Shown: positions 15,510 through 16,430 of the stretch, in pieces
How positions within the stretch are numbered: the stretch's first letter is position 1
Layout of the letters: the number at the start of each line of letters is the position of its first letter
Assembly (NCBI GenBank): GCA_002423025.1
Contig: DIUN01000030.1
Span: 1 to 16,430, forward strand
Direction: 5' to 3'
DNA length: 16,430 nt
Source of the DNA: Sphingomonadales bacterium UBA6157
GTDB taxonomy: Bacteria > Pseudomonadota > Alphaproteobacteria > Sphingomonadales > Sphingomonadaceae
Program-made: the position numbers and the translations under genes
Notes under the pieces: generated by a model
What the model saw: the letters and a program-made list of their open reading frames with translations, nothing else
Told to the model about the DNA's origin: nothing
Databases searched by the model: none

Positions 15510-16430
15510 GCGCGCCGGTGATCGAGAGCCTTGCCGTGCCGCAGGGCGAGGCGTTCCGCGCGGCGGCGGCGCACAACCTGGCACTGCGGGATGCGCTGCA
15601 GGCCAAAGTGGCGGCGGCGGCGCTGGGCGGCCCGGCCAAGGCGCGCGAGCGGCACGAGGCGCGCGGCAAGCTGTTGCCGCGCCAGCGGGTGGAGCAGGTG
15701 CTCGATGCCGGTTCGCCGTTCCTCGAGATCGGCCAACTGGCGGCGGGCGGCCTGTATGATGACGAGATCCCCGGCGCAGGGCTGATCGCCGGCATCGGGC
15801 GCGTGTCCGGCCGGCAGGTGATGATCGTGTGCAACGATGCCACGGTGAAGGGCGGCACCTATTACCCGATGACGGTGAAGAAGCATCTCCGCGCCCAGGA
15901 GATCGCCGAGGCCAACCGGCTGCCGTGCATCTATCTGGTGGACAGCGGCGGGGCGAACCTGCCGCACCAGGCCGAGGTGTTTCCGGACCGCGAGCATTTC
16001 GGGCGGATTTTCTACAACCAGGCGCAGATGTCCGGAAAGGGCATCCCGCAGATCGCCTGCGTGATGGGCAGCTGCACGGCGGGCGGCGCCTATGTGCCGG
16101 CGATGTCCGATGAATCGGTGATCGTGCGCAACCAGGGCACGATCTTCCTCGCCGGCCCGCCGCTGGTGCAGGCCGCCACAGGCGAGGTGATCAGCGCCGA
16201 AGATCTGGGCGGTGGTGACCTGCACGGCCGCAAGTCCGGCGTGGTGGACCATGTGGCGGAAAATGACGCGCACGCGCTCAGCATCATCCGCGATATCGTC
16301 TCGCACCTGCGCGAGGACCGGGCGCCGGACGTGGCGCTGCAGGCCCCGCGCCCGCCGAAATATGATCCGGCCGAGCTTTACGGCATCATCCCGCCCGATG
16401 TGCGGGCGCCCTATGATGTGCGCGAGGTGA
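15506..16430 (+). CDS. mccB: Methylcrotonyl-CoA carboxylase carboxyltransferase (beta) subunit, 3' end outside the window
   Basis: This subunit transfers carboxyl from biotin to 3-methylcrotonyl-CoA, the step after isovaleryl-CoA dehydrogenase in leucine breakdown. 308 codons are present, a little over half of the usual length of about 535. The N-terminal carboxyltransferase domain is seen with RHEARGKLLPRQRVEQVLD, a CoA-binding region VCNDATVKGGTYYPMTVKKH and the glycine-rich MGSCTAGGAYVPAMSDESV. GGGDLHGRKSGVVDHVAEND and the tail PAELYGIIPPDVRAPYDVRE fit methylcrotonyl rather than propionyl-CoA carboxylase. The ATG overlaps the ivd stop as ATGA, so translation is coupled. The biotin subunit (mccA) and enoyl-CoA hydratase or lyase genes are expected downstream, beyond the edge. 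The name liuB is used for the same gene in some genomes. Confidence 0.92.
   Translation, partial: MSAPVIESLAVPQGEAFRAAAAHNLALRDALQAKVAAAALGGPAKARERHEARGKLLPRQRVEQVLDAGSPFLEIGQLAAGGLYDDEIPGAGLIAGIGRVSGRQVMIVCNDATVKGGTYYPMTVKKHLRAQEIAEANRLPCIYLVDSGGANLPHQAEVFPDREHFGRIFYNQAQMSGKGIPQIACVMGSCTAGGAYVPAMSDESVIVRNQGTIFLAGPPLVQAATGEVISAEDLGGGDLHGRKSGVVDHVAENDAHALSIIRDIVSHLREDRAPDVALQAPRPPKYDPAELYGIIPPDVRAPYDVREV

Noticed and set aside
14268..15584. 438-codon minus-strand ORF opposite ivd
   Set aside because: Its composition is His/Arg/Pro-rich as expected for antisense of GC-rich coding DNA, and ivd is unambiguous.

Overview
The window looks like chromosomal DNA of a GC-rich alphaproteobacterium, most likely a sphingomonad. 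This is inferred from high GC, frequent GTG/TTG starts, a FixL/FixJ-type two-component pair, a leucine-catabolism cluster and GC-rich extragenic palindromes. No 16S rRNA or other marker gene is present, so the rank of the assignment is inference.

Left part, minus strand (1-3903): a two-partner secretion locus. The outer-membrane transporter TpsB (2245-3903) is followed 58 bp later by its exported partner TpsA, which enters at 2186 and runs off the left edge. TpsA has a signal peptide, a haemagglutination-activity domain, a stack of short beta-type repeats, a YDG-type domain and a long Thr-Pro linker encoded by a hexanucleotide repeat tract. Divergent from it, across a 372 bp AT-richer control region, lies a response regulator and sensor kinase pair (4276-6502). 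The kinase gene meets a BLUF blue-light receptor gene (6435-6947, minus) tail to tail with a 68 bp overlap. Light or redox control of the secreted adhesin is a plausible but unproven reading of this order.

Middle (7047-8788, plus): a small MauE-like redox membrane protein gene, and after a peculiar helically phased CCGG array, an ornithine cyclodeaminase/mu-crystallin family gene. Next is a large single-chain restriction-methyltransferase (8912-11989) whose centre, just after the NPPY motif, is much more AT-rich than its two ends, suggesting a swapped specificity module.

Right part (11986-16430): a convergent YciI-family gene, a G-rich and palindromic spacer, a nitroreductase gene, a double hairpin between converging genes, and a LysR-type regulator divergent from isovaleryl-CoA dehydrogenase. 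The last gene overlaps that dehydrogenase by 4 bp and encodes the carboxyltransferase subunit of methylcrotonyl-CoA carboxylase, cut by the right edge. These last genes form the start of a leucine degradation operon.

All coordinates and motifs come from reading the sequence. Family names come from motif recognition without database search.
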